Of a stretch of DNA of 64,000 bases, positions 23,601 through 35,600 are shown in pieces. The notes under the pieces were generated by a model. It made no database searches. It was given only the letters and a program-made list of their open reading frames with translations, and was not told the DNA's origin. The first letter of the stretch is position 1. Each line of letters opens with the position of its first letter. Origin of the DNA: Pithys albifrons albifrons (taxonomy: Eukaryota > Chordata > Aves > Passeriformes > Thamnophilidae); assembly GCF_047495875.1 (NCBI RefSeq), contig NC_092475.1, positions 14,730,001-14,794,000 on the forward strand, read 5' to 3'. The translations under genes were made by a program, and so were the position numbers.

Positions 23601-26600
23601 CAAGCACTTCTCCAGGAGTTAATCATGTTCTGCACTCTACACCAGGGGTTAACTCAGGAGAAGCTGTTGCTTGGTGGCACATTTCAGACCACAGTCACAC
23701 CTCACTGTCTCTCTGCACAGGAATGGACTGTCTTGAATCTTGACTGACCATGGCATGACCTGCAAGCTGAAAGTTGGGTGTGTTTCTGCTCATCACAGAC
23801 TGGCTTGGTTGATGAGCCTCACTCCTTGTGGCTCTCCTATGGCTACAATGTAATCCTAGGGCTGGATAAATGGTGTCTTTTGAAATTCCATCTCCCCATT
23901 TTTAATCAACTGGCTTAGGCACAATTCTGCATGTTTGAGAAACCAGATCCCTTCCTCCTTTCACACCATCATTTCCTGAAGTGTGCTGAGACTAATACTT
24001 TCTGTTCAAACACTTTGGATGGTTACAACTAGGAGCTAGGTAGCAGCTGGTGAGCAGAGCTGGCACCCAGAGGCAACAGTGAGCCCAGGACCCACTGTCC
24101 CACTGGGAAATCTCTGCTGTTGTGGTGACCACTTGGGAATGGAAATAGAAAGTGGCATCCTGATGACCCTGTCTGTCAGTTGGCAGTGAAGCTGAACCAC
24201 CAAGCTGGGTGTCAGCTCCTGCCAGACACGTTTCACTTGTGGCTTGCCAGTGACAGAGGACAGGTTAGATGCAATGCTGGGAAGAAATTCTTGGCTGTGA
24301 GGGTGATGACATCCTGGTACAAGTTGTAGCTGCCGTGTCCCTGGAAGTGTTTAAGGCCAGGCTGGATGGGACTTGGAGCAATCTGGGATAGTGGAAGGTG
24401 TCCCTGCCCATGGCAGGTAGTTGGAACGAGTTGATCTTTAAGGTCCCTTCCATCCAAACTATTCTATGATTCTGTGATTGTACAAACACTCCTGAATACG
24501 CTCAGCTCCCCCAGCACATTTTGCCTGCCCTCCCTCCCTGCCCCTCCCCACTCCTCCCCTCTTCTCTCCTCTTCTCCTTTTCTCCTCTCGTCTTCTCCTT
24601 TCTTTCTTTTCTTTCTTTAGACATTAAAAATAGCCCTGAGTCTAGCAAGCAACCTGGGAGACCCATCTGATGACATGTCTGTCACTCACACAGCAGAAGG
24701 GATGGTGAGGTAGGTCTGAGGTGACTGGCACAGTGACAGTTGTGACATGTGTGGTTGGAAATAATCCCTGGGTTTGCTCTGCCCTGAGCTTTTTCTCTCT
24801 CTGTTTCACTGAGGAAAGGTCAGTCCTTGAGTGTCCTCCCAAGGGTCATTCTTCTACAAGGGTCACAGGTGATGCCCCAGGGCTCTGGGGATGGGTCACG
24901 GAATGTCCTCACACAGAGGTTTGCTGGATCCAGCTTGAGCCTAAGGGTTCCTCCCACTTTCTCACACCTCTAAATATTCCCTCTCAGTGAGTCAAAGAGC
25001 CATGACCATGGGCATGGGCATGGCCAGAAGAGCCATTTCTGCCTCTCACTACCCCACCACAGTGGTCAGTGCCTTGCAGAACATCCAGATGTGTGGGAGA
25101 GGCCAGGCCTGGGGTTTCAGCCCAGTCTTCCACCTCAGGAACCAGGTTTAGCCATGGTTGGTGGCCAAAGCTAATCCTGACTTGCTCTCCTCCTGAGGAC
25201 TGGCATTCAGCTGGGAGTGCCACCTTGTCCTTTGGGGATGGATTTACTCCTGATTGGGGCAAACATAGGTAGACAGAGCCTTTGAAGGTCCATGGCATTG
25301 CCTCTCTGTGCAGACTGAGCCATCTTGTCTCCTTCCCTGGGGTGAACCGAAGGAGCTCCTGTGCTCAGCACAGCCCCTCAGGGCACACTGCAGTACACAC
25401 ACAGTGTAGCTGTATCCTGCAGAGAGACCAGAAGATGTCCAGCTTCCCAGGCTCATGGCTTGCTTCCCTCTCTCCCTCCTTCCTTGCTGAAGTAAATCAG
25501 AAGCCAACTCCCTGCGCCAGCTGATTAATGACTCCCAGTCGCTCCCATCTGATCTGCGCATCCCGCACTTCTCCGTGCAGAGCGGCCCTGCTGCCAGCCA
25601 GGTCCTTGTCATGGGACCAGATGACTTCATTGTTGCAGTTGTGAGGTAAAGGATTTACTTCTTGCCTCCACAATGTGCTCCAGGGGCAGGAGCAGGGAGA
25701 AGGAAGAGGTTCAGCAGGACAGGGTGGGAGGGGTCTGGAGCAGCCGCTCAGTCCCAGTTAGTCCTGCAACAGGGGAAAATGGGGTGGAGATGTGTGAGGT
25801 GGTGCTGCTCTGCCCTGTGCAATCCTATAGCTCTCTCACAGTGAAACAGGGCTGGAAGGGCCTGAATCTGCTCCCTGGGGAAGAGGTGATGGCCAGATTT
25901 GAGGACTGATGTGGGCATGGAGGAGACCCATCTGTCTCGGTTTGAGGGGAAAAACCAAAATGTTTTACCCACAAGCAGGGGAGGGGCCTCCTCCACAATA
26001 ATCACACCACTCTTTATCAAATTTAAGAAAAGGAATTTTAATACAAGAAGGATAACTGCTATATATATATATATATATGTAAACAGACTAGTGCAACCCA
26101 CTTCCCCAACACCATAAGAGAAAAAAAAAAACAACAACAAAACCCAGCAGGTTTTCCTCCGGGAGAAAAGGTTATACTTAAGTGTCCTTGTCCCAGCCTG
26201 GCTGGCTGCAGAGTGAGTTTCAGTCCCTCTCCAGCGAAACAGACGAGCAGTGGGCTTTTCAGATGGACTCAGTCTCTTCCCCCTGTGTTCCCCGTCCAAG
26301 AAGCAGAAAGGTACGAGCAACCAGCAGCAAATCCAAGGTAGGCAGCAGCACGGCAGGAAAAAGTGGTCCGAAGTAGGCAGCGGCAAGACAGCCAGGGAAA
26401 AAAACCCCAGCAGTAACCAGCAGGGCAGCCTGCCTCCTTGGAGTCCCCACTCCCCCCTTCCACCGAGCCAAGACTGAGGAGAATATCCAAAAAAAAAAAC
26501 CAAAAGAGACAAACCTGCCCCCACCCCAGCGATCACAGTTAACTGCTTCTTTTGTTAACCGCTGGCCTGGGCAGTTAAGTGGCAGGGGAGAGAATTTACA

Positions 26601-29600
26601 TAATAATCCCAAACTACAACATTATCCACCCCTAAATTCTCTTCCATGCCGATACTCTACATTAAACTTAAATTTTCTTTCAAATAATTAAGTGTTTACA
26701 AATACAGTAATATGAGTCGTTTACCCAGAGATAAGTTCCCCTTGAGGTATACATCGTGTCTCTCCATCTTCCTGCATCACCCACCAGGTGGAACCAGATC
26801 CTTGAGCAAAGACAACCCCACGAATGGGTTTGCCTTTGCCTGAGGCAGGGTTGATCCAGACTGTTTTCCCTAGCATACCTCTCAGGTGTATTACAGGGAC
26901 TTTGTCTCCATCTACAGTGTGAAGGGGTTCTGATTGGGCAGGGCCGGCTCGATTGACAGAGCCTCTAGTGTTGACTAGCCATGTAGCCTTTGCTAAGTGT
27001 TGATCCCAGTGTTTGAAAGTCCCTCCACCCAACGCCTTCAAAGTGGTTTTCAACAGTCCATTACACCGCTCAACTTTCCCGGCAGCTGGTGCATGGTAGG
27101 GGATATGATACACCCACTCAATGCCATGTTCTCTCGCCCAGGTAGCAACTAAGCTGTTTTTGAAATGAGTTCCATTATCTGACTCAATTCGTTCTGGGGT
27201 GCCATGTCGCCACAGCACTTGTTTTTCCAGGCCTAGGATGGTGTTCCGAGCAGTGGCGTGAGGCACTGGGTGTGTCTCCAGCCACCCTGTGGTTGCTTCC
27301 ACCATGGTGAGCACATAGCGCTTGCCTTGGCGGGTCTGTGGCAGTGTGATGTAGTCAACCTGCCAGGCCTCCCCGTACTTATACTTATCCCAGCGCCCAC
27401 CATACCACAGGGGCTTCACTCTCTTAGCCTGCTTAATGGCAGCACATGTCTCGCAGTCGTGGATAACCTGAGAGATAATGTCCATGGTTAAATCCACCCC
27501 TCGGTCTCGTGCCCATTTATAAGTGGCATCTCTGCCCTGATGGCCCGAGGCATCATGGGCCCATCGAGCCAAGAACAGCTCTCCCTTGTGCTGCCAGTCC
27601 AGATCTGTCTGTGATACTTTCACTTGCGCAGCTCAGTCTGCCTGTTGGTTGTTGAGATGTTCCTCATTGGCCCGATTTTTGGGCACGTGTGCGTCTACGT
27701 GGCGGACTCTCACAATCAGCTTCTCTACTCGGGTGGCAATATCTTGCCATATATCGGCAGCCCAGATGGGTTTCCCTCTGCGTTTCCAATTGGTTTTCTT
27801 CCATCGGTCTAACCATCCCCAGAGAGCATTGGCCACCATCCATGAGTCGGTGTAGAGGTAAAGCTTTGGCCATTTCTCTCGTTCAGCAATGTCCAGGGCC
27901 AACTGCACGGCTTTAAGCTCTGCAAACTGACTCAACCCACCTTCTCCTTCAGTAGCTTCTGCAACTTGTCGTGTGGGACTCCATACAGCTGCTTTCCATT
28001 TGCGATTAGTCCCTACAATGCGACAGGAGCCATCGGTGAAGAGGGCGTAGCGTATTTCCTCTTTTGGCAATTGATTGTATGGTGGAGCTTCTTCCGCACG
28101 TGTCACCTGCTCTTCCTCTTCATCTGCTAGACCAAAATTTTCACCTTCAGGCCAGTTTGTGATGATTTCCAGGATCCCAGGGCGATTTGATTTTCCTATA
28201 CGGGCGCGCTGCGTAATCAGGGCAATCCACTTGCTCCAGGTAGCATCAGTGACGTGATGTGCAGAGGCAGCCTGTCCTGACAACATCCACTTCAGCACTG
28301 GTAGTCGAGGTGCCAGAAACAGCTGTGCTTCTGTGCCAATCACCTCTGAGGCGGCTTGAACTCCTTCAAAGGCAGCTAGGATCTCTTTCTCTGTGGGGGT
28401 ATAGTTGGCTTCAGATCCTCTGTAGCCTCGGCTCCAGAATCCAAGTGGTCGGCCTCGAGTCTCACCAGGCACCTTCTGCCAAAGGCTCCAAGACAGGCCA
28501 TTATTCCCGGCAGCGGAGTAGAGCATGTTCTGTATGTCTGGTCCTGTCCTGACTGGTCCAAGGGCTACAGCCTGAGCAATCTCATGCTTAATCTGGTCAA
28601 AGGCTTGTTGCTGCTCAGGGCCCCAGTGGAAATCATTCTTCTTACGGGTTACCAAGTAGAGAGGGCTTACGATCTGACTGTATGCTGGGATATGCATCCT
28701 CCAGAACCCTATGGCACCCAGGAAGGCTTGTGTTTCCTTTTTGCTGGTGGGTGGAGACATTGCTGTGATCTTATTGATGACTTCTGTTGGAATCTGACGG
28801 CGTCCATCCTGCCACTTCACTCCCAGGAACTGGATCTCTTGGGCTGGTCCCTTAACCTTACTCCGTTTGATGGCAAAGCCAGCTCCCAAAAGGATCTGGA
28901 TGATTTTCTCTCCTTTCTGAAAAACCTCTTCTGCTGTGTCCCCCCACACAATGATGTCATCAATGTATTGCAGGTGTTCTGGAGCCTCACCCATTTCCAG
29001 TGCAGTCTGGATCAGTCCATGACAGATGGTGGGACTGTGTTTCCACCCCTGGGGTAGTCGGTTCCAGGTGTACTGCACACCCCTCCAGGTAAAAGCAAAC
29101 TGTGGCCTGCACTCTGGTGCCAGAGGAATGGAGAAGAATGCATTAGCAATGTCAATAGTGGGATACCACTTTGCTGCCCTGGACTCCAGTTCATACTGGA
29201 GCTCCAGCATGTCCGGCACAGCGGCACTCAGCGGTGGGGTAACTTCATTCAAGCCACGATAGTCCACAGTCAATCTCCATTCTCCATCAGACTTATGCAC
29301 AGGCCAGATGGGGCTGTTGAAGGGTGAGTGGGTTTTGCTGACCACCCCTTGGCTCTCCAGTTCACGGATCATCTTATGGATGGGGATCACAGCATCACGG
29401 TTCGTTCGGTATTGCCGACGGTGCACTGTCGTGGTGGCAATTGGCACTTGCTGTTCCTCAACTTTCAACAGTCCAACAGCAGAAGGACTTTCTGAGAGAC
29501 CTGGCAATGAGTTCAATTGTTCAATCCCTTCTGTCTGTACAGTGGCTATTCCAAAAGCCCATCTATGCCCCTTTGGGTCCTTAAAATATCCATTCCTGAG

Positions 29601-32600
29601 GTAGTCAATGCCCAGGATACATGGGGCGGCTGGACCAGTCACAATGGGGTGTTTCTGCCAATCTCTCCCTGTCAAGCTCACTTCAGCTTCTAGCACAGTC
29701 AACTCTTGAGATCCCCCTGTCACCCCAGAAATAGAAATAGTTTCTGAGCCCACATGTCCTGATGGCATTAATGTGCATTGAGCGCCAGTATCAACCAAAG
29801 CCTTATACTTTTGTGGGTCTGATGTACCAGGCCATCGAATCCACACAGTCCAATAGACACGGTTGTCCCGTGCCTCTACCTGGCTAGAGGCAGGGCCCCT
29901 CTAACACTGATCCTGGTCATAGCGGTCAGAACCTTTTCTCGATGAGTACACCTGGGAGGTGCCCTCCTGTGGGTCAGATTCTTGCCCGTGGGAAACTGGG
30001 ACTGCACTTACTCTCACTGACCTTCTTCCATTCTCCTTCAGTTCTTGTACTTGGGCTGCAAGGGCACGGGTGGGTTTCCCATCCCACCGTCCCATGTCTT
30101 CTCCATGTTTGGCCAGGAAGTACCACATCTCAGTTCGTGAGGTCTGTCCACTTCCTCTGGCTGGGGGGCGTCTGGCTCTGACTTCAGAGGTTCTCATTCG
30201 CACTGGTGCCACTTGGAGACTTTCCCTAATTTCCTCTCTGATCGCTTTTACCTCTGCAGGCAGCGTCTTGAGACTCTCAACCAATGTCTCTACAGCAGAA
30301 ATACGGGCCTGCATTGGGCTGTGGGTCATGCTTTCATATATCCGGAGCTTATTTGCTACTGCGCCCACTGTTTCATGGTTCTCTTCCCTATACATGGATG
30401 CCAGGAAATCGGTGTATTCAGCTGGCCCCGAGCGTGAAAGGTCCCACCACATATGTGGTGTGCATCTGACCTTGTCAGGGTCATTATTGGCTTGCCCACC
30501 TCTTCCAAAAAGCACGTCCATCACTGCCATCTCCCTCAGACGTAAAATTCCTTCTTCCATCGTCTTCCAAGTCTTCCTAATATGATGTTCCTGCAGGATT
30601 TCTCTATAAACAAACTTCTCTCTTACACTCGTTAGAAGTCGTGCCCAGAGTGAAAGGGGCTTTGATTCCCTCACGAACACCTGTTCAATAGCCACATCCT
30701 GGGCCAGAGCCCCCAAAAACCTGGCTTCAGCACCATCCAGTTGTAAGGTTTCACCCATAAGGTCCCAAACTCGGATCAACCAAGTCAGGATGGGCTCACC
30801 CGGGTGTCGAGCAATGTCTTTCCGCAAACTACGGAGATTATCAAATGACAATGACTCAGTGATGATCTCAGGCTCTGGGTCTGCTTGCTGTGGAGGTGCA
30901 GCAGCCCCCTCATCGTCTGCTGGATGGTCTAATTTGGTCTTATATTTCCTTTTCTGAATAGGGGCAACTTCCATAGGCTTGGCCTGTCCTCCTGGTTTAG
31001 CCTCATCCTTTTCTCCCTTCACTGTGGCATCAGGGGTTTTATTCTCTCGCTTTTCCCCCTTCACTGGGCTAGGTTTCTGAATGCATTCTGGAAAAACCCT
31101 GGCCCTACCTTCAAACATTCTGTAAGCTGCAGGGATACAACCCTGCAGAAAAACCATAAAGAGCAAGATATCTCTGGCATCCAGGGAGAATTTAAACATC
31201 TCAAAAGCTGTTGTAGCAGACTTGAATGGGGAATGGACAAAGGGTTGGGAGAAGAGATTCCCCTTTGTTCCTTCCCAAGGGTCCGTACTATTATCACTGA
31301 ATCCCCAGAGGTAGCAGCTTAGGTTGCGGCAGGAAAACAGCCTGGAGAGCACCACCCACATGACATCCAAAGGCATCGAATTCATGGCACCATAAATCCA
31401 GAGTAAGAACTCAATAATAATTGCGGCTATTTGAGTTTTGCTCATTGATTTGTTGATAAGACTTAAACCTGCCGCTCCTTTTGGCATGAATTTGTACCAA
31501 CAAAAAGCCAATATATTATACAGGATGGTCCTGATGAACCCTAAGCTCAAGACCCACATGGTGCCACAAAATAGCAGTTATCCTTCTTTGTTTACAAGCC
31601 CCACACGTTGGGCGCCAAGAAATGTCTCGGTTTGAGGGGAAAAACCAAAATGTTTTACCCACAAGCAGGGGAGGGGCCTCCTCCACAATAATCACACCAC
31701 TCTTTATCAAATTTAAGAAAAGGAATTTTAATACAAGAAGGATAACTGCTATATATATATATATATGTAAACAGACTAGTGCAACCCACTTCCCCAACAC
31801 CATAAGAGGAAAAAAAAAACAACAACAAAACCCAGCAGGTTTTCCTCCGGGAGAAAAGGTTATACTTAAGTGTCCTTGTCCCAGCCTGGCTGGCTGCAGA
31901 GTGAGTTTCAGTCCCTCTCCAGCGAAACAGACGAGCAGTGGGCTTTTCAGATGGACTCAGTCTCTTCCCCCTGTGTTCCCCGTCCAAGAAGCAGAAAGGT
32001 ACGAGCAACCAGCAGCAAATCCAAGGCAGGCAGCAGCACGGCAGGAAAAAGTGGTCCGAAGTAGGCAGCGGCAAGACAGCCAGGGAAAAAAACCCCAGCA
32101 GTAACCAGCAGGGCAGCCTGCCTCCTTGGAGTCCCCACTCCCCCCTTCCACCGAGCCAAGACTGAGGAGAATATCCAAAAAAAAAAACCAAAAGAGACAA
32201 ACCTGCCCCCACCCCAGCGATCACAGTTAACTACTTCTTTTGTTAACCGCTGGCCTGGGCAGTTAAGTGGCAGGGGAGAGAATTTACATAATAATCCCAA
32301 ACTACAACACCATCACATCAAAGGGAATCCTTAAACACAGAGAGGGACGGAGCTGCTATGGCCCACATGGTTCCTACTCCTAAGTACGTGGAAACTGTTG
32401 CTTCTCACGTCTAGCCAGCCCTAAAGAACCACCAAAGAGTCTCTGTCAAGCCAAGATAAGACAAAAAGTTGGAGCCCTGAAAGCCTCAAGGAGTACAAAA
32501 ATCTCTGGGATGATTTTTACAAGATCTCTTTGTGTTTCTTTTCAGTTCTTTGAATCGTCCCTTTGGCAGTGGAATAATAACACCCTCTGGAATTCTCCTA

Positions 32601-35600
32601 AACAGCCAGATGTTGGACTTCTCCTGGCAAAATAAAACAATGAACCACTCCATTCCCAGGCCGGTAATGACTGACATGACAAATTCTTTATTTGGGCTAC
32701 CTGTGTCTTTCACTTTTTTCAAATTTATTCTCATCTTCACAACAGGGAGGCTATTTAATGGCTTACTAATAACTGAGAGACAATAGTATGTAGAAAGCTG
32801 CTATTTTTCATTATTGAGCATGGAAGGAGAAGAAACAGAAGGTTCCAACTGTATCCGTTGCCATTTCAATGCAATTTTACCAAGCAATATTGTTACCTAC
32901 TTTCCCTGCAGTCCAGATGTACTTTAAGGAACTGTGTGCACTTAAATTGAAACTCTGTTAATGAATTCTTGCTCTGTAGGTTAAAAAGTAACAGCAGCAA
33001 AACTTCCGGTCTTGGAAAGAAACAATTATAGACCTGCACTGGTGGCTTTCAGTGCTGCCTTATGTGTTGTAAAACCAGCCTGCTTTGCTGCACTGGTACT
33101 TTCAAAGTGGGTGACTGCCTCCCCATGTTGCTTCCAAAAGGGCCAGCTTGTTGACATTTTTGGGGTGTCTTTTCTTCAACTGCAGCAAAATCTCCTTGAG
33201 CCTGGGAAGCGGCCCCTGTCCTTCCTGCTGCCCACCATCGTGAGGCCCTCCGAGGGCATGTGTGGGACGTACCTGTGCCTGGGAGCCAACAACGGGGACA
33301 GAGCCTTGAGCAGCATCGTCCAGGTCAGTGCTGTGTCCTCTGAGCAGCTGCTGAGCTCCAGGCTGAGTAGGGTCCACACCCACAGTGCTGCCTTTCCCTT
33401 CCTAATTGTCCCAGGCTGTGTCAAAACTGATGGCCACAGGATTACCAGATCAATCTCTGATGCCATCAGTTCCACACTTCTGGTGTTTCAAATCTCTGAG
33501 AGCTACCAGTTTACTTCTCTTGCACCTTGCTGGTGGCACCTCTGATGGTTGTAGAGGAGAAGCATTTTGGCAAAATCTCTAATGGCTTTTGTCATTCAAT
33601 ACCTGTTCAAAGCTTACCTTAGGTATCATTAAGAGAAAAGGGAACACTTTGTATTCAGAGAGTTGCAGGAAACTGGCACCCTTCAGCCCTTTCCCCTATG
33701 AAATGTTCCTTTTAGTGCATTCCCAACTGAATTCCTCCCTGCTCGAACTTGCTATAAATTGGGCAGCTCCTCTTAATTTATGACTTGTAATGAGGTGAAA
33801 TACTTGCCAATAGCTCGATTGCATTTTTTGTAGCTGAAAGAAAAGGCAAAAGAACAGCTCCCAGGTTCCTTACCTTTTGGAAATAATTATTGAGAGCAAA
33901 ACCAAAGCCAAACATTGCTTCCTGGTGTTCCGTTTGGAGAGGGCACATGCTGAGCTTTTGGCTGTAACAAACACTTATTTACAGATTACATCATGTTCCA
34001 GACACACAACTCTGCTGGTTTGGCAGGAACTACGTGACAAAAAGCCCATGCAATTATGAAAATGTCCTGATTTTCCAACAACAACATACAGGCCCTATTT
34101 CAAGGACCTCTTAATGTGTGCAAATCCCTACATGGTTCATGCAGTTTGGTAAATGGTTGAAGATCTTTGTCTGCTGCATCTGCAGATGCTGGAGCCACCA
34201 AATTGAGAGATGCTCAGGATGTTGGCCTCTCCTATTCTGTTTTTAGTTACTGAGGATATTTTATTCTCTTGCAGGTTTTGGTAAATGTTTTAACTTTACA
34301 CAAGAATCTAAGTGAAAGTTTGTCACTTGGTCGACTTCACCCACAGCTTCAGTCCAACACCTTGCAGGTTGACAGTGAGTATGGGCAGTGGGTGGGGTGC
34401 AGAGCACAAATCCAGTGTGTTTAGGAAAAAAGCAGGATTTTCTTAGCATATTGCTGTGGAAGTGCCACAGCCCACAGCACAGCTCACCGTGTTCCAGAGT
34501 TTCCATGGCTGTAAAGGGTTTTGGGGAAACAAAAAGCAGAGTTCAGCTTCTTCAAAGCCTGGAGTCCTTGCTAAGCTGTGCCTTGTCCTTCCTGGAAATG
34601 CTCCCTGGCCTGTCCAACACCATCTGTACAAACTCTTTCAGGTGCTGTCCTTAAAACCTTTTAGCAATCTGATGCCATTGAGGATACTCAAATAAACACC
34701 AGCCAGGTTCTGAAAGTTTCCTACACTTTATTACCACTGCCATAAATTATATTTCTTCACTTTCTAGTCCATGTCCCTTAATTCCAGCAACTGGGAAGAA
34801 GACAATGCTTATGGCAAGGTTTGTGGCTTGACAGTGCTGGGAGTGCAGCATCAATGCTGGCACTCTGGAGCCCGTGCTGTCAGCTCTTGTCCTTGTTATT
34901 GCAAGTCTTGGTATATTTGATGCTTTTCACACAGCCTGCTACCAATCAGAGCAAACCATAACTGAAAACTGGTTCCCATTTAACACCCAATAGCCAAAGT
35001 TTCTGGGCTTTCCCATTTCAGAGGAGAATCTAAAAGGGGTCTGTCAAGTGTGACCTGCAAACTTGGAAACTAGGATGTAATTAAAACAAATCCAAATCTT
35101 CAGAAGGTCCTAATTTGTGCGTTTGGGCATTTTGGCATCAATAAGACACATGTGCAATGTATAGAGCTTAAATACCAATGGGGCTTCTGTGTGCCTGCTC
35201 TGTTTTGTCCAGCTGCATCCCCAGCTCCATGGCCTCAGGCACTTCTATTCATTCAGAAATTACCCTCAGCTGAACAAAATAAAAACAGAAGGGCAGCAGC
35301 CCAAGGTAGATGCCTGGAAGATTAAGAAATACATGCAGGGCAAGTTGGAAGGAGTAGCACAAAGTTTATCATTTGACAATTTGTTTTACTGTCATTTGTT
35401 TTCAGCTGCCTTGCATTTTATTTTGACTAAAAATTGTTAATATTCTTATTTGTAACTAAGAGTGGGCATTGCATCATGTTCTCTAAGAAGAATAACTACA
35501 GTTGTTGCCAGCAATGTATTTTTCCCTTTTTCCAAAGAGGAGAATCTTCCACATCCTTAAATGGCCTTGTATATCCTCTCATACCCCACAGCACAAAGCA

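Larger units (their letters stand above)
25933..32309 (-). mobile_element. Near-complete ERV-L-like (class III) provirus antisense in GGT7 intron 11
   Basis: A 6.4-kb provirus in the order (- strand) 5' LTR, primer site, gag, pol, polypurine tract, 3' LTR. It is flanked by 5-bp CCATC duplications. The LTRs (689 and 687 bp) differ by about three substitutions plus (TA)n and A-run length changes, so insertion is recent. gag is open. pol (protease, RT, RNase H, integrase) has one in-frame stop. There is no env, and the space between integrase and the 3' LTR is only about 100 bp. I also see no dUTPase. The RT and integrase motif context resembles the ERV-L/HERV-S class, but the primer site looks Lys-type rather than Leu. 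It lies opposite to GGT7, so its poly(A) signal would not act on GGT7 transcripts. Confidence 0.93.

Noticed and set aside
25748..26612. 262- and 117-codon frames near 26 kb, repeated near 32 kb
   Set aside because: They lie in the two LTRs and recur because the LTRs are duplicates; there is no protein-family resemblance.
27633..27635. TGA in pol as a recoded (selenocysteine or readthrough) codon
   Set aside because: It lies between RNase H and integrase, where retroviruses of this type have no recoding site, and no obvious stem-loop follows it; ordinary decay is the simpler reading.
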